Assembly: GCA_022747635.1 (NCBI GenBank)
Contig: JAKTNV010000064.1
Span: 1,245,450 to 1,309,449 of the forward strand
DNA from: Hetaerina americana
Lineage: Eukaryota; Arthropoda; Insecta; Odonata; Calopterygidae
Length of the DNA stretch: 64,000 bases
Direction of reading: 5' to 3'
Part shown: one piece after another, positions 21,318-33,672 of the stretch
How the letters are laid out: the number at the start of each line of letters is the position of its first letter
How positions within the stretch are numbered: the stretch's first letter is position 1
Translations under genes and position numbers: made by a program
The notes under the pieces: model-generated
Told to the model about the DNA's origin: nothing
What the model saw: only the letters and a program-made list of their open reading frames with translations
Databases searched by the model: none

Positions 21318-21705
21318 ATCTACATAATACCCTGCAATCCGCCGCAAGGGCGACCAGCAGAACAGAACAAAACAGAACAAAACACGCAAAACCAACATAT
21401 TTATACAAACTTACAGCCATAGTGTACATTCATTCAAAAACCATTCCAACTTACAATCATGCAAATACATACACCAGCAACTGACGAACAATTGCACGAT
21501 GGGATGCAGTAAAAATGTATCCAACAGCGAGCAAGCTAGAATTTGGAAATGCAAGAAGGCGAAATTCCACTACCACATGGAAATGCCTCATATAATGGTC
21601 TCCTCCCCCAAGGACACAGGTAGGGAATGTGACCCAACGCTGCAGGTAGCGGGTGGGTTCCCCCCAAACAGAGTGAGACGAGGGGCGGAAGGGGAAAATT
21701 AAATA
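21318..21705 (-). mobile_element. family A subfamily tail, long noncoding version
   Basis: CATCTACATAATACCCTGC and CCGCCGCAAGGGCG open the copy, but the rest of the hairpin is replaced by ACAGAACAAAACAGAAC-type repeats. From about 21400 it follows 54800-55080 (CAAACACGC, CACATGGAAATGC, GGGAATGTGACCCAACGCTG). A separate tail variant shared by these two copies. Confidence 0.65.
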
Positions 21706-21855
21706 CAAACAATGCAGAGCAAGCAAAAAATTATTATTAGTTAGAGCTATTGAATAGAGTTAGTAGTTAGAAATATGAATAAAGTCTGAAATACGGGGAA
21801 GGAGGTTAGGCAAATGAGGCAAGGGGAAAGAAAGGATAAAGGCAGGGGGTGATCA

Positions 21856-22260
21856 CTACCAAGATAAATTTTGAACCGAAAAACTTTTTCCCTTAGCACG
21901 GGAAAAATTACTTGTTTGATGGATGATATCTTCTGAACTTGATCTCTCAAATTTTATTGATATGATCTCGCCTATCGTGGTAGAATTGCTCTTTTCCCAA
22001 AAAGTCATCACAGGGCACTTTTTAAAGTTTATTCTAATTGGCGTGTGTCGCACCAGCGCTGCATATTATTTAAGTCAGGAAATATCCTCAGGAAATAAAT
22101 CTCTGTAAAACACTGCATCTTCGGCAAATGATTGTGCCTTACAAGTGAGGACGGAGTCAAGGTCGTTAGCATAAAGAAGGCATAAAAGAGGTCCGATGAC
22201 ACATCCCTGGAGAACACCTGACGAAGTTTGCCGTGTCTCATCCTCCAAAGCGCACTATAA
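21856..22260 (-). pseudogene. CR1-group LINE reverse transcriptase fragment
   Basis: Minus strand: SSGVLQGCVIGPLLCLLYANDLDS (near 22200), LTCKAQSFAEDAVFYRDL (FADD box with the first Asp changed to Glu), then a frame change and KKCPVMTF. About 130 codons from RT boxes 4-6. No tail or flanking duplication visible. Confidence 0.8.
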
Positions 22261-22820
22261 TTACATGCGCGAGGCTATTTAATGAAAATTGTAATCGAAT
22301 ATATCCGATAGTGACGAATAAAGGCATAATGCTCATAACAGCCGATTAATTAAAAATCTGAGTCCTCTTGCGATCGGAAGACGTTCACGAACTTCGGGGC
22401 AATTTTGCAAGAAACAAACTCCTGTTGAGCGTCGACAATTTTCCTTGGCTGCATTGCTCTGCTTGAAGTGAAGGTAAATGCTGCATTAGCAACTGCATTG
22501 GACTCATCAAACATCTATACCAGTTGAACTATGTAATTTCGACATGGATATTTGAAATTCGTATGATGGCCTAATCGATCATCATTATTATTAAACACCC
22601 CATAAGGTTTATGAAATCATACTTTAAAAACCGTCATCACCACCAAAGTTGATATTCGCGCGTATAAACACATCGTGGGAGGGGTGTCGTGGGCTGCAAA
22701 AGGGAAAATAGCCACTGAATTGCCATGCAAGCACGACGCCATATGCCCGAGAGCACAATGACCACACTCTCTTCTCAAGGCGTTTTTCGACGGCGCCTGG
22801 AATCTCTTAACTGTGAGTTC
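22261..22820. other. unassigned AT-rich sequence
   Basis: No gene or repeat recognised. Confidence 0.4.
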
Positions 22821-23280
22821 CGTCGCGCGAAGAACCGCGAGGCCACACCGCCGCTGTCTCCCGGCCTCAATGGCGAGAGGTCCGGGCTTGCGTGCGGGTC
22901 CCTCGGTGGAGAGAGCGCCGGCGCCCGCTTTGAGCGACCCGAAGGGGCAATATCAATATCCGGCGGCCTCCTCCGGGGAGGGCTAATCACCGCCCGCTAA
23001 CCCAACACGATCGGAGCCCACGAAACACGGGAGCGATGGTGAAGAAGAGAAGAGGAGGGGGTAGTAAGCGGCCCCCTCCCCCCCCCGGGCCCGCGAACGG
23101 TACGCCGGGGGAAGAGGGGGCCGGGGGATCGTTGGTGGAGGCTGAACAAACGACTCCCGCCGCCCGATCGAGGATCAACCAGCGACCACCGAGGGGGCGG
23201 GAAGGGAGCGTGTGGCGGGGGGCCCGCCCCTCCCCTCGCCTCCTTCCTCCCCACCCCCGCAACTAGGAGTACTCCCTTCC
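22821..23280. other. GC-rich islet
   Basis: GC-rich with C run 23078-23086; frames on both strands overlap and are compositionally biased. Confidence 0.5.
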
Positions 23281-23439
23281 CTCATATATTAAAGCCAACG
23301 ATGCGGGAACTTCATTCGACATCAATTTCTCATGCAACAGAATAGAACTTCGTCGTATTTGAATCCAACGGAAGAAAACTCACCTGATTAATGGCGAATG
23401 AATTAAAAATAGAAAAGTAATAATATAAAAGTTTTCCAT

Positions 23440-24226
23440 GCTTTGTATCACAAACTAATTTGTGTTTTTTGTACAAGATTAGGATATAAAAGAGGGCTGA
23501 TTAAGGCTTTTGATAAGAAGGAATTAATGACCGAATTAGACCACGTGCAGCGAAGAGGAGATAGATTTGTCAAATGTATTTGTGATAAAACGTAGCAGCG
23601 TAGCAGCAGAGGAACGAGGTTGAGAATCACTCGCGGTTCGAAGATTAACTAACAGGTTAAATCGCTTACGTAAACTGGGAGGGGGGCTCTCTAGTAATGA
23701 TGTTGGAAATGTGTCATTGGCACCATCGCACGAGGGTGTGAGAAGTTTTGAAAAATAATGTTCGAGGGGTTAAGTATAGAACAGATACATTGAAGATGTT
23801 ACTTTTCAAATTAATGAAAAGAGATCAGATTAAGTGTATCCCATCGCGGTATTTTTCTTTTTTCATTCCGAGTGCCCTGTTTTAGTATGTTTTCTTCATT
23901 TCTCCTAACCTCAGTTTAATGCACTTTTTGTCATTAACAAAGCGTCTTTCATGCCTATATTAGCATATCACCCTAAGATCATATAGGGCGGCGCTCATGG
24001 AACTATACTTACCATTTATCATAAAATTAAATGAAATGTTTAACATAGAATGTATAAAAAATTCAGAAATACTTTAACTAATAGCGGACGACGCCTTTAA
24101 AAGTTACTGTCGCGGCATATCCCGAAGTTCTTTCAGTTAAATCCTTGAAGTTGCCAACCTGCTGTTGAGTCTCTCCCACCCCCTGCCACACACCCTATCG
24201 GTGGCGTCCAAGGTATCACGGACGAC
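23440..24226 (+). mobile_element. repeat X LINE, uninterrupted copy (empty site for family A)
   Basis: Translation at 23505-23570 reads KKELMTELDHVQRRGDRFVK, the RT C terminus of a CR1-group LINE; decayed coding and noncoding tail follow. The sequence runs without a break through AGCATATCACCCTAAG at 23961-23976, where the other copy carries family A. It ends at ATCACGGACGAC. RT upstream of about 23440 is not recognisable, so the copy is 5' truncated. Confidence 0.85.
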
Positions 24227-24719
24227 ACTACACCTTTTAAGACCCAGTTTGAAAATATTTGGCTATATTGTACCAAATGAATAAAAAGAGCCATTAGTTA
24301 AAATATAGGAGCGAAGAGAAGGCATTAGTGTGCCATTGGAAAAGTTGGAATTGGGGGCTCAAGAAGGAGTTGTTCTGGCGTTCACGTGCGAGTGTGCTGG
24401 AGATTCCAGTAAACGTGCACTGCACACCGTTCTGTAGGATTACTCCATCGAGGCGCAAGTCCGGGCTTCGGTCCGTCCGATTCTCTAAATGAATGATATC
24501 ACTAAAGACGGTTACATACATTCAAATACAGCATCCAATCCTTCCAAAGATCGGCGTTTCCCACGTGCCACGATGGCTGCCCCACCACGCACCGATTCTC
24601 AAATGAGATTAAATTTCAAACCCGAAGGGGTTTTAATAATACAAACTCCGGAGAGCCCCATTCAGCAAATAGGGCGCACACAAACAGAATCTCCGCCGAT
24701 TTTTTGCCTTTTCAACCAC
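24227..24719. other. unassigned sequence
   Basis: No gene or repeat recognised. Confidence 0.4.
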
Positions 24720-25090
24720 TAGACTCTCCCCTCCCCCGTCGCACCTTCCCTCCCCCCCTTCCCCCTCATCACCCGACCACCCCACTCCGGAAAGCGGAGC
24801 GATCCGTTCCCTTCCGCCGCTCTTTAAACACAAAAGATTACACGCGCGCGCATGCCCCCCCCCGCGATTTTTAACCGGCCGACTTCCGCCCAGAAATGCC
24901 AAAAATTCCCACCGAGGGTCTTGACCGGGAGCCGCCCCCTCTCCCTCCCGCCCTCGTCGCGTCAACAACGGGGTTGGGGTGGACGGGGCGATTGGGGCGA
25001 AGGCTAGTTGCGAGTTTTATGTATTGCACGCGGTACGAAAGGGGGGAGAGAATCCACGGGGGGGGGGGAGGCGATGGGTGAGCGCAGTCC
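24720..25090. other. GC-rich islet
   Basis: C-rich 24720-24780, CGCGCG with a C run near 24840-24864, G run at 25060-25070. No credible exon. Confidence 0.5.
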
Positions 25091-26264
25091 CCTCAGTCAT
25101 CAATACCCTTCCACTTATCCCAACCCTTATCCGTTTAAAGGTAAAGTAATGTCTCCGGTGAAGACAATAAAGATAGAAGCTGCGTTCGAATCGACGGAGC
25201 GCATGAAATGGCTCGGTGGAGAGACTCTTTTAATCTCCGGGGTTTCTTCAGGTGCGTGGCCTCCCCGGAATCTCCTCGACGATGGCCGTCGCGCCTGGGT
25301 GTCCGGTTTAATGTCACTCGGCCATGAAAGGCAAATATTAGAAATGAGATCATTTTACGAAAAACGTCATCGCAGCATACTTCACTCCACCGCACAGGCA
25401 GAGTGACCGCAATTTCTCCATCCAAGGCCTCCATTTACTCGTTTCACTATTCCGGAAGGATTTCCGTCCATAAAGTGAAGTTTCGCCCTCGATTATTCGG
25501 CCACAATTAGGGAGGAGGGCTCCAGGTTCAAATCTCGGCTCGGCCCCAGCAGGTTTTCACATAATGACGAATCTCCACCGAATGCGCCGTTTCGTTGCAA
25601 GAAGGATCTCTTTAGTTAAACTGCCTGCCCCATGGCTTCATTTGGAAAGAATAATTGATGAGACTGAGTACCAGTTGAAAAGGGGGTTTCGGTGGATACG
25701 GCAGTAGGAAGGAGTATTACATCTTTTACGCCTCGGAGTCCATTTTGTGGAATCATACAGATCCATGCGCCGTAACCCTCTTTAATGAGACAGGAGACGA
25801 ATTAAAGAGAAAATTGATGCGACCCGCAACTGTGGGCGGCTCCATTTAATGAGCCGCGCGCCTGGAACCCTTAATCTTCCCCTCTGGGGGACACGGGGGT
25901 GGAGGCTAAAGACAAAAGTTAAAGAGGTTGGAGGGAGGGATAGGGTTGGGTGTGGTTGACGTGACCTTCCACCCCGAGCCAGTGGTCACTGCAAAGACGC
26001 GAAGGTCAAGGGAGCCGGGCAGTGCCCGTCCTCACTCCTCGATGTCTTTCAGGGTGAGGGAAAAGGGGTGGGGTGGTACGCAGATCATGAAATCGAGGAG
26101 CAAGTCGGGCAAGGGCACCTACATGGTGAGACTGGAGGAGCTACTGTCCAGCCGACCAAGAAGAAAATGAAATTTTTTCTTGGATTAACTAGATGCTGTA
26201 ACTAGTAAACATAAAGAAAACCTTTATGTTTACTAACTAAAAACAGCTCATGACGCAGTTTGCA
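25091..26264. other. unassigned sequence with one box B-like site and a hairpin
   Basis: CAGGTTCAAATCTCGG at 25516-25531 resembles RNA polymerase III box B, but no convincing box A precedes it. A 14-bp inverted repeat lies at 26203-26216/26222-26235. An 80-codon frame (25928-26170) has no recognisable domain. Confidence 0.4.
26203..26235. repeat. perfect 14-bp inverted repeat
   Basis: Arms TAGTAAACATAAAG and CTTTATGTTTACTA, loop AAAAC. Confidence 0.9.
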
Positions 26265-26267
26265 TCG

Positions 26268-26480
26268 AGAGATAATGAAGACACAGCGCAGTGTGAGATG
26301 TGGTATTGAACGTGGCACGTTGAGTACTCGGATAGCTGTCGGAGGGGCCGGGGTCGATTCCGGGCAAGGGTGTGGGCCCCCTCCGCAGTTTTATCCAAGA
26401 TACGACCACTTTTCGACTCGCCCAAATCACCCGGGGTGAACGCGGTGGGCAGGCAAGGAATCGAGTGGCCACCTATTATC
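26268..26480 (+). repeat. candidate tRNA-derived SINE family 2
   Basis: TGGCACGTTGAGTACTCGG (box A-like) and GGGGTCGATTCCGGGC (box B) lie about 35 nt apart, followed by an unrelated body. No poly-A or microsatellite tail is clear. Confidence 0.5.
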
Positions 26481-26729
26481 GTATGACAGCACTTCGGTTA
26501 ATTACCACGTTTTGGTTATTCGAATGAACATCCACTTACGTATTTGGCCCAACATCAACAGCTATATGCATTCACATTCGTACATATACCTAATGATGAT
26601 TCTATTTAATCCCTAGGTGATATGAGTAGATGTTACTCTCTCCGTTTGTTTTCGGAAAAAACGACATCTTAAACCTGCCCGTTCCAAAGCCTACCTCTCA
26701 ATGAACGGCCGTGTCTTCCATAGTAATTG
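26481..26729. other. unassigned sequence
   Basis: No gene or repeat recognised. Confidence 0.4.
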
Positions 26730-26850
26730 GGAATTTTTTTTGATATGATGAGCGTCTAAGAAACTCATCACTCTCAAATTTACATGAGAGATTCAGCATG
26801 AACATTATAGCAGTCTTCAGTTGCTTAATACCTTGCAAAATTGTGGCGTT
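26730..26850 (-). pseudogene. LINE ORF2 C-terminal scrap
   Basis: Minus strand reads LNLSCKFESDEFLRR, parallel to LNISSEFKTDHFLED in the LINE at 41696-42500, and the DNA aligns over about 65 bases. Too short to place further. Confidence 0.55.
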
Positions 26851-27420
26851 TGGTTGAAAGGCGAAGTACACAACTGGCGAACTCATCAAATTGAATCCCC
26901 CGGCCCCGACCTCCGAAATCCCGTTGCTTTTGTCGCGCGAGGCATCGCAGAAGGGCAGCCGGCCCTGGTGGGGGGCTTGACCTCGGTCAAGGGCGATCCC
27001 GGGGTGCGGAAGAAGGGTGTGTTTGGAGAGAAGGGAGTACGCCTTCCATCCCCCTCCCCGGCTGAGCACCCCCTGGGGGGGGGGGGCGAACGCCCGCCTC
27101 CTCCCTCCGTGTTTGCCCGCCGCAAATACGCGAATCTCTCCCGTGATGGATATTGCCCCGTCCTCAAACACGCGGGAGCGCGGGTGGATGCTGTGAGCGC
27201 GGAGGCCCGAGGAGCGGCTGCCTATCCCTGCGCCAAGGGAACAATCTTTTGCAATCTAATTGTTCGAAAATTGTACATTTATAATACAATAAAAAGCAGA
27301 AACTTTAAAGACATCTTGAAACTACGAGAACTTCTCCGATGCCGACCGGTCGGTCCTCGTGGGCCCTGCTCCTTTATTTGCCACAGCGGCCATCATTGTT
27401 CATCCACGTCTAATTATTAG
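26851..27420. other. GC-rich islet and flank
   Basis: GC-rich 26890-27240 with a G run at 27076-27086. A 199-codon plus frame (26821-27420) overlaps minus frames and shows no domain. Confidence 0.45.
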
Positions 27421-27775
27421 TCCGAAAGCCTCCGCAAGGGCGTGTGGCGGGGGGTGTTAGGTCCATTCATTACATCTGTGCATATAAAAAAAACCTTAGT
27501 TTTACGATGCACTGGAACAATGTAAATCACACAAAAGAAAGATACATGCAACAATATTCAACAACATGGTACGCAAATTTAAATCAACCGGAAGAACTGT
27601 CAAAATGATGGGTCTATAAAATAGAAAAATAACATGCAGAATATCGACAAAATATGTGACCATCCATTGCTAATTATCTCCTACACACCAGCGGTCATCT
27701 GTGCTTTCATCTCTAATAGCACGAGGAAATAACGGCATTTTAACTCCATCCATTCTACCATCTATCGGCCTAATT
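27421..27775 (-). mobile_element. family A LINE, 3' tail
   Basis: Starts at AAGCCTCCGCAAGGGCG and continues through a noncoding tail that is the reverse complement of 33310-33660 (TAAATCACACAAAAGAAAG, ACACCAGCGGTCATCTGTGC). The terminal GTAGATG repeat is missing. Confidence 0.8.
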
Positions 27776-27899
27776 TTACGCACGTGATGGAGAGAATTCT
27801 TCAAGTCAGTTTGCATTCGTGACCAAGCGCGTTAGGTTGGGCAGTCAGCTTTTAGATATTTGACGTCAGTGGTGGGCACGATTAATGGGATAGCAGTGG

Positions 27900-28245
27900 G
27901 TTATTACAACAATCTCCTTCTTATTTTCCAATCCTGCATGACATGCCTGGGTATGGTGAGGACCTATCGTATAAGTGGTTGTGGTTAATTTTCATCTCTT
28001 CCTTTTTGGCAAACAAAAGAGCTTATACCGTGGGTGAAATCCACGCATCTTTGGAGGAAGCTGTTCCGCTGGCATTCGCATGGATTTGCACGTCTTTGAG
28101 TTTTTCGAAGAAAGTTTTTCCCTTTCCTTATCCCTTGAACAATACTTCCTCTCCCTTATACCTTACCCATCCCACCTGCTGCTTGCACCCCCTGCCACGC
28201 ACCGTTCCGATGGATCACGGGGTATTTATGCAGGTGAACTCATTG
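27900..28245 (+). mobile_element. tail family C (LINE-like 3' end)
   Basis: Aligns with 45370-45712: CTCCTTCTTATTTTCCA near the start, AAAGTTTTTCCC mid-way, and CATCCCACC, CCCCTGCC, CACGGGGTATTTATGCAGG at the end. The end resembles the family A hairpin and GTAGATG terminus, so this is probably a further LINE subfamily. No RT is attached. Confidence 0.65.
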
Positions 28246-28379
28246 CAGAATCAATATGCTAGGCATGGAATAAGATTTTTTCATAACGAAAAGAAAGTAA
28301 TGAAATTCTAAACAAGCAAAAGGTTAATAGTGGCATTGAATTATAAACAAAAAGAAAATACTAGTGATAGCACAATTAT

Positions 28380-28690
28380 ACAGGACATAGCTTTGTACGG
28401 TATGGATGCTTGGTCGTTGAAGCAGGAGGATGACAGCAGATCGAAATAGAAGCTTTTGAGATGTTGTAAAGTAAAAAATTGGAGAAAAGAAGACCAACGA
28501 TTTAGTTTCAAACGCGGTAGGGTAAGAGGAGAGAGGGTTGTGGGGAGGAATGCGAATAAATTAGGAGAAAGGGGCGAAGGAGGCAATGAGGGGCAAAGGG
28601 ATGCTGGAAGCGCTAATGAAAGAGGGGGGAGTGAAAGAATAAACACTTTGGATGAAATTAACATGAGTAGAATGAAGGGCTACTTTACTT
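28380..28690 (+). mobile_element. RTE-like LINE, 3' ORF fragment
   Basis: ALYGMDAWSLKQED corresponds to AETWALKQANRSR in the RTE-like ORF at 38050-38090. The later AGAGGGTTGTGGGGAGG part follows the LINE tail. One stop after the motif and no upstream RT. Confidence 0.65.
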
Positions 28691-28839
28691 GAGGCCGAAG
28701 AGAACCACTGGCACATAGTACTGCCACCATTCACGGGAAAATCTACTCTCAATGAATCCTTACAACATATTTTCACGAACAATGTTGCCATGGAGTCTTT
28801 CACAGATATTCTGCATTCCGAACAAATGGCTAAAGTAGC

Positions 28840-30135
28840 AGCGGACGACCGAGGAATTATTAAACTGCATTAAGATATTGAATCCAACAAATCCCCTGGA
28901 CCCGGATGTATACCGGCCAAGGTGTTGAAATAGTTATCTTCTAATAATATCTAGCGGCACATTGGCTATCTAATAGCGGCGTATATCGAAGTATCAATTA
29001 TTAAATCCTCCGGGGAGTGAAAAGTCCGAATGGATTTGGACCACGACGCGTGAACCCTATATTGACAAGAGGTGACCGGTACAACTTCATAGATATCGAC
29101 CAGCACGGATTCAAAAAAGCTCGCTAATGCGAAACTTGAGCACATGACTTAAACTTCCTGTCTCAAAAACTTTAGAACATATCATTGTTAGCACGTCGTG
29201 AGATTTCTTGCCACTCACGACCTTAGATCTAGCAAATAACGCGACTCCAGTGAGGAGAGATCGTGAGAAACGCAGTGGGGGCTTTTTATACGCGATGTCT
29301 TACACTCGCGGGAAAGGCGCAAACAAGTAAATACGATTTCATAGGATTATTAAAAAACGACTACAATAAAGCCGCACACGCCAAATTGATGCACAAGTTC
29401 TAACTTTACGGAATAAACATAATGTAAAGTACTGGATTCAGGACTTCCTTGCTAGCAAAACACAACCCGACATCTTACTCTACCAACAAGTTCCTCTTCA
29501 TCTCTATGTACTTCCTTCCTCCCTTCAACCCCTGCCCTTTCCTCGTTTGCCTAACATTCCCCCCTCTATTACAGTCTTCAACATCATCGCTTCAAAAATA
29601 AAAAGTAACATACGACTGTTTGTCCATGACAATCCAATTTATGTACATCGAAGTAGCAAAGGACACAGACCGTCAACTGCTGAACATAAACTTAAATGCC
29701 ATTAAAAAATTGTGTGCAGAATTTGGTTTGGATCTAAATACGAAAAAAGTACGGCTGTGCACTTAATTAAAACCAGCTTATAAACTTGGAGGTGTTCGGA
29801 TGAACTTTTCGTACCCCGTGAAATACTTGGGTTTCTTAATTGTATCGGAGAGCTCACTGGGAGACCTCATTCGTGATATTTGCAGAAGAGACGTAAAGAC
29901 GCTGGAATCGATGTTCAAATACAGATTTGGAAAATATAGCGATGAAAATTGAAGACGTGCTATTTTTCAGTAGTAAGGCATCACATAGAGTATGTGTAAT
30001 CTATGGGATCCATCTGAATATTTGCCCGAAGAATTGATCTAGGCACATAGAAGGGCCGCCAGATTCGTGCGAAAAAACATAAACCGTCACACATCCACTA
30101 CAAGATCTGGGATGGGAACATTTACATTTGCGGAT
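28840..30135 (+). pseudogene. CR1-group LINE reverse transcriptase, heavily decayed
   Basis: Scattered but ordered motifs: ESNKSPGP (RT start, 28885), QHGFKKA (29104), YNKAAHAKLMHKF (29365), IKKLCAEFGLDLNTKK (29705), PVKYLGFLIVSESSLGDLI (29817) and HRRAARFVRKN (30047). About 20 stops and frameshifts. It covers RT boxes 0 to 9 at their normal spacing, so this is an old, nearly complete RT domain. No tail hairpin follows; a mariner relic begins about 500 bp on. Confidence 0.8.
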
Positions 30136-30659
30136 CCTCAGACAAGATGAAACCTATTCCAGATATAAAAATGGAGTAGGTTTGCATCCGACATGGAAGG
30201 AATAATGCAGCCATCGAAGTACTTAGTCAGGACAGACAATTGTCGCCAAACAAGAGAGATAAGACCGGATAGACATGGGCATGCGTTTTTACCGTGCACT
30301 ATGCTCAATAGCAAAACTAAGGGGAAACTCTAATGTGTGTTTTTGGATTATTTCCATCTGCGAGAGTACTCTACTGCACAAGCTGATGCACAGACTGGGA
30401 GTGTTGAGTCATACCACATCTAATCCAATACCTCCACAAACACATGGCTTTCTGTAATCCACTTAACAGATACCTGAAAGTGTGTAAACGGACATTTACA
30501 TCAGCATGGGGGAATCGTTTTCAGTAATTATTACAAAGAAGTACTTATATGCATGGATAACATTTATTCAGCATGTTAGCTTATTTTTATGAACATAATT
30601 TTTTTAAATTACAGCTAATAGCGTTCATTTACATCGTTTCAGGAAGACGTAGATTGAAG

Positions 30660-31460
30660 TAACTCGCAGTATGGAGAAGATGAAGGCTCACAGTTTGTGA
30701 TGATAAAGTTGTAAGATTTATAACAGTGCCCGGCAAATGCACTTGGATGAAATGATGGCTGTTTGTGGAAATGACAGTCCGTCATGATTCAACACGGTTG
30801 TGAGGCGGGAAAGGAATTTTCAAACCGGCAGCCACAAGCCCCTGGTGACACGGACGACCCAAGAAGTGGAAGACTATCACTCACTCACGGACGATCCTGC
30901 TACATCTAAGAAAGTGTAGGACTACATCCTATAGACCGAAGAGCAACCATCCAAGTGATCATGAATGAGACTGATCATAGCTACGTACAGTAGCGAGTAA
31001 ATGTAAATTATTCACGAAGAAATACATGTCTTAAGTGCTAAAACACTGGGTTCCACGACTACCGACTTCTTTGCAAACACGGCGCAGACTAGTCAAGGGA
31101 GATGTCGAATCCTATGGAGCAAGACGAAGGGGATTTTTTCGGTCGCCTGGTAACAATAGAAGAATCTTTGCTCTATCAATATGAGGCCAAAGAGCAAGGC
31201 CCCCCACCCGCCGCCGCCGCTCCCCAAGATTGCTTTCGGCGCACAAGTCAGGAGTGAAGGCCTTTCTGTCTGTTTTAAGGGACTGTCGTGGAGCCATCTG
31301 AACAGATCACGCACAGGTGTCTATTTCTGTAAACCTCGCAGCAAATTGCGTGATTCTGTGTAAAACAACGGCGTAGTGTGATCACCCAAGGCATCCGTCT
31401 TCTTGCCGACAATGCACCTGCTCACTCGCCTCGATTGAGGAACACTTGCGAAGATTAAAC
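30660..31460 (+). pseudogene. third mariner transposase relic
   Basis: Plus strand motifs in family order: RRERNFQTG (HTH region), EEQPSK/RRATIQVIMNET (linker), RLVTIEESLLYQYEAKEQ (in place of IVTGDETW...YDPETKQQ; first Asp replaced by Glu), and RLLADNAPAHSPRL, with the second catalytic Asp kept (31400-31440). The C-terminal third and the third Asp are not seen. Several stops. No terminal repeats. Its residues differ from both mariner relics at 4-7 kb. Confidence 0.8.
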
Positions 31461-31617
31461 CCTTAAATCGCAAAAAAACAATGAAATTACTGCCTTAAAA
31501 ACGGTAAATATATGTAGTAATGTGAGTGAAGACGAGTCTCGTAGTGTGAAGATTAGCGTCACTGTTGGCAATGATCTTCGCGTTTTATGAGCATCCAGAA
31601 AATACTGACACGAAATA

Positions 31618-32335
31618 TCTACACAATACCCCACAAAGGCGTGCGGGGGGGGTGCTAGGTCACCACCCGTAAAACAAAATTAAAACCACAGGTAAAACTA
31701 ACAAATTCCTGCCAATCCACACTCTCAGAGGCGTATTTATTCATGCCAAAACCATTTTAACTTACACACGTATGCAAATACGTATAATAGAAGCTAACGT
31801 TAACAATTAAATGCACATACGAATAACCTTTTGTCTACGCAGCATTTAAACTTGTCCTCACTTGTAAATCGAATCTATTTAATATATCTATAATGACTTT
31901 CATTTCTTTCTATTATGATTCCTGATTTTCCGGGGACATACGAATATTTGCATCCATCTGTACTGGAGTCTACCTCACATATTTTTGTGGTCTGATCTAC
32001 CTAAGTAGCGTCGGGTAATTATTATTCCTTCAGTTCCATTGCTGAACTCGTTTGCTCTATGAACCTTCTAAAAGTCTAAGTCTCGCTTGTTGTCTTCGGA
32101 TCTCAATCGACTCCCACTCTAATTCCCCCAAAAGACCTGCCAAACTCGTCTTCTTATCGTAACAATTTTTGACGAACCTGGCGGATTTTCTCTGGACTTC
32201 ATCTAATTCTTTTTACCAAACTTTCTCCCAAGGATCGCAAATGCATACGGCGCATTCCTAATGACGTGTAACTAGGGCAAAACAACACCCCTCTTTCACT
32301 TTCTCAGTACATGTTCCCAGCAACCATCCAATGAA
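31618..32335 (-). mobile_element. family A LINE, 5'-truncated copy with RT C terminus
   Basis: From its 3' end: TCTACACAATACCCC, a shortened hairpin, CCACCCGT, about 250 bases of noncoding tail, then DNA that follows 11000-11400 (CTACCTAAGTAGCGTCGGG, CTTTCTCCCAAGGATCGC). Coding motifs on the minus strand include CDPWEKVW, VQRKSARFVKNCYDK and GLLGELEWES. Truncated upstream of WDP. Confidence 0.85.
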
Positions 32336-32344
32336 GTCGGATAT

Positions 32345-32595
32345 CATCAAAGTGGATCCGCAGGGGAGGTGATAGGTCACCAGCCATACATGCAGGATCT
32401 CAATCGTGACACCTCTACACAAATATTAGTTTAAACATACTCGGGAACAAAGTTAATCACACAAAAGTAGGTAGTCATCACGGAGGGCCGCCTTCACCGT
32501 CTGCGTCACCAGGGGAATCCCGCCGCCAGGACGACCAGAATCCGTCAGCTCCCTCCCGATGGACTCTTGCGTCGCAGCGGGAACGTTCCCAGGTC
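32345..32595 (-). mobile_element. family A tail scrap and ORF1 scrap
   Basis: 32345-32480 resembles a family A-type tail (GATCCGCAGGGGAGG, AGGTCACCAGCC, AATCACACAAAAG). 32485-32595 resembles 13443-13550 of ORF1 (GGCCGCCTTCACCG, CGACCAGAATCC, CTCCCGATGGACTCT). Both diverged. Confidence 0.55.
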
Positions 32596-32599
32596 TCCA

Positions 32600-33672
32600 G
32601 GAAACTTCGTCTATTTGCTGAAGATGCAGTGTATCATGGGGAAATGTCTAATCATGAAGAGAGGGTTTTTTTTCATCCGACGACCGAAATGCGATCCAGA
32701 AGTGGTGCGAGGCAAGGGAGCTGGAAATATATTTGAATGAATGTATTGTGATAAATTTTTGAAGGAAGAATATTTCACCCGAAAACACTGATACCATCAG
32801 GGAACCAACATAAAAAACGCAGAATTGGTCAAAAAAAAACTTAGGTTTAACGAAAACTAAAAATATGTCTTGGGAAAAAATCATGAAATTTGCGGAATAG
32901 TTAATAAAAAGTCAGTATTCATAAAAAGAATGCTGGGATTGGAATGAGAGGGTCAAGGAGCTTTGCTGTTTCATATATATTAGGCCCCGCTTTGATAATG
33001 CTGCGAGTGTATAGGATGTTTACAAGGGAGGCTTGAATTTGGAACTAGATCGAGTTCAACGTAAAGCTGGCAGGTTTATGAAAAGTTTGTAATGAAAAGG
33101 TTAGCAGTGTCACAACACTTTTGGAAGAAATGAAATGGGTGCCACTACTCGACCGTAGATTTTAACACCGGTTAAATTTACTACGTAAAATTGAGGCGAG
33201 CTGCTTATCTGAGGACGATAAGGACATATTACAGGCCCCGACTTACAATTGTAAATCAGTTCACCAACGTAAAATTAGGAAGCTGAACTGTAGAACGGAA
33301 AGATCAAAAATGTATTTTTTTCCACGTGCCATTAGAGATGAAAGCACAGATGACCGCTGGTGTGTAGGAGATAATTAGCAATGGATGGTTAAATATTTTG
33401 TCGATATTCTGCATGTTATCTTTCTATTTTATAGATCCATCATTTTAACAGTTCTTCCGCTTGATTTAAATTTGCGTACTATGTTGTTGAATATTGTTGC
33501 ATGTATTTACTATCTTTCTTTTGCGTGATTTACATTGTTCCAGTGCATCATAAAACTAATATTTTTTTATGTACAGGTGTCGTGAATGGGATTTTGCATG
33601 CATTGTGAAGGCTGGTGACCTAACACCCCCCGCCACACGCCCTTGCGGGGGCTTGCAGGGTGTTATGTAAAT
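32600..33672 (+). mobile_element. family A-related LINE, RT C terminus to 3' end
   Basis: Ordered motifs: FAEDAVYH (FADD box with Asp to Glu), a QKWCEARELE-like stretch, NKKSVFIKRMLGL, LELDRVQRKAGRFMK, PLLDRRF, FFPRAIRDE. A noncoding tail ends in the stem-loop CCCCCCGCCACACGCCC...GCTTGC and GTTATGTAAATGCAGATG. Stops and frameshifts throughout. The next element joins directly at the terminal repeat. Confidence 0.85.

Noticed and set aside
25516..25531. SINE at the box B-like string
   Set aside because: No clear box A at the right distance, no tail, no second copy; kept only as a note.
26821..27420. 199-codon plus-strand open frame
   Set aside because: Crosses a GC-rich islet, overlaps minus frames and has no recognisable domain.
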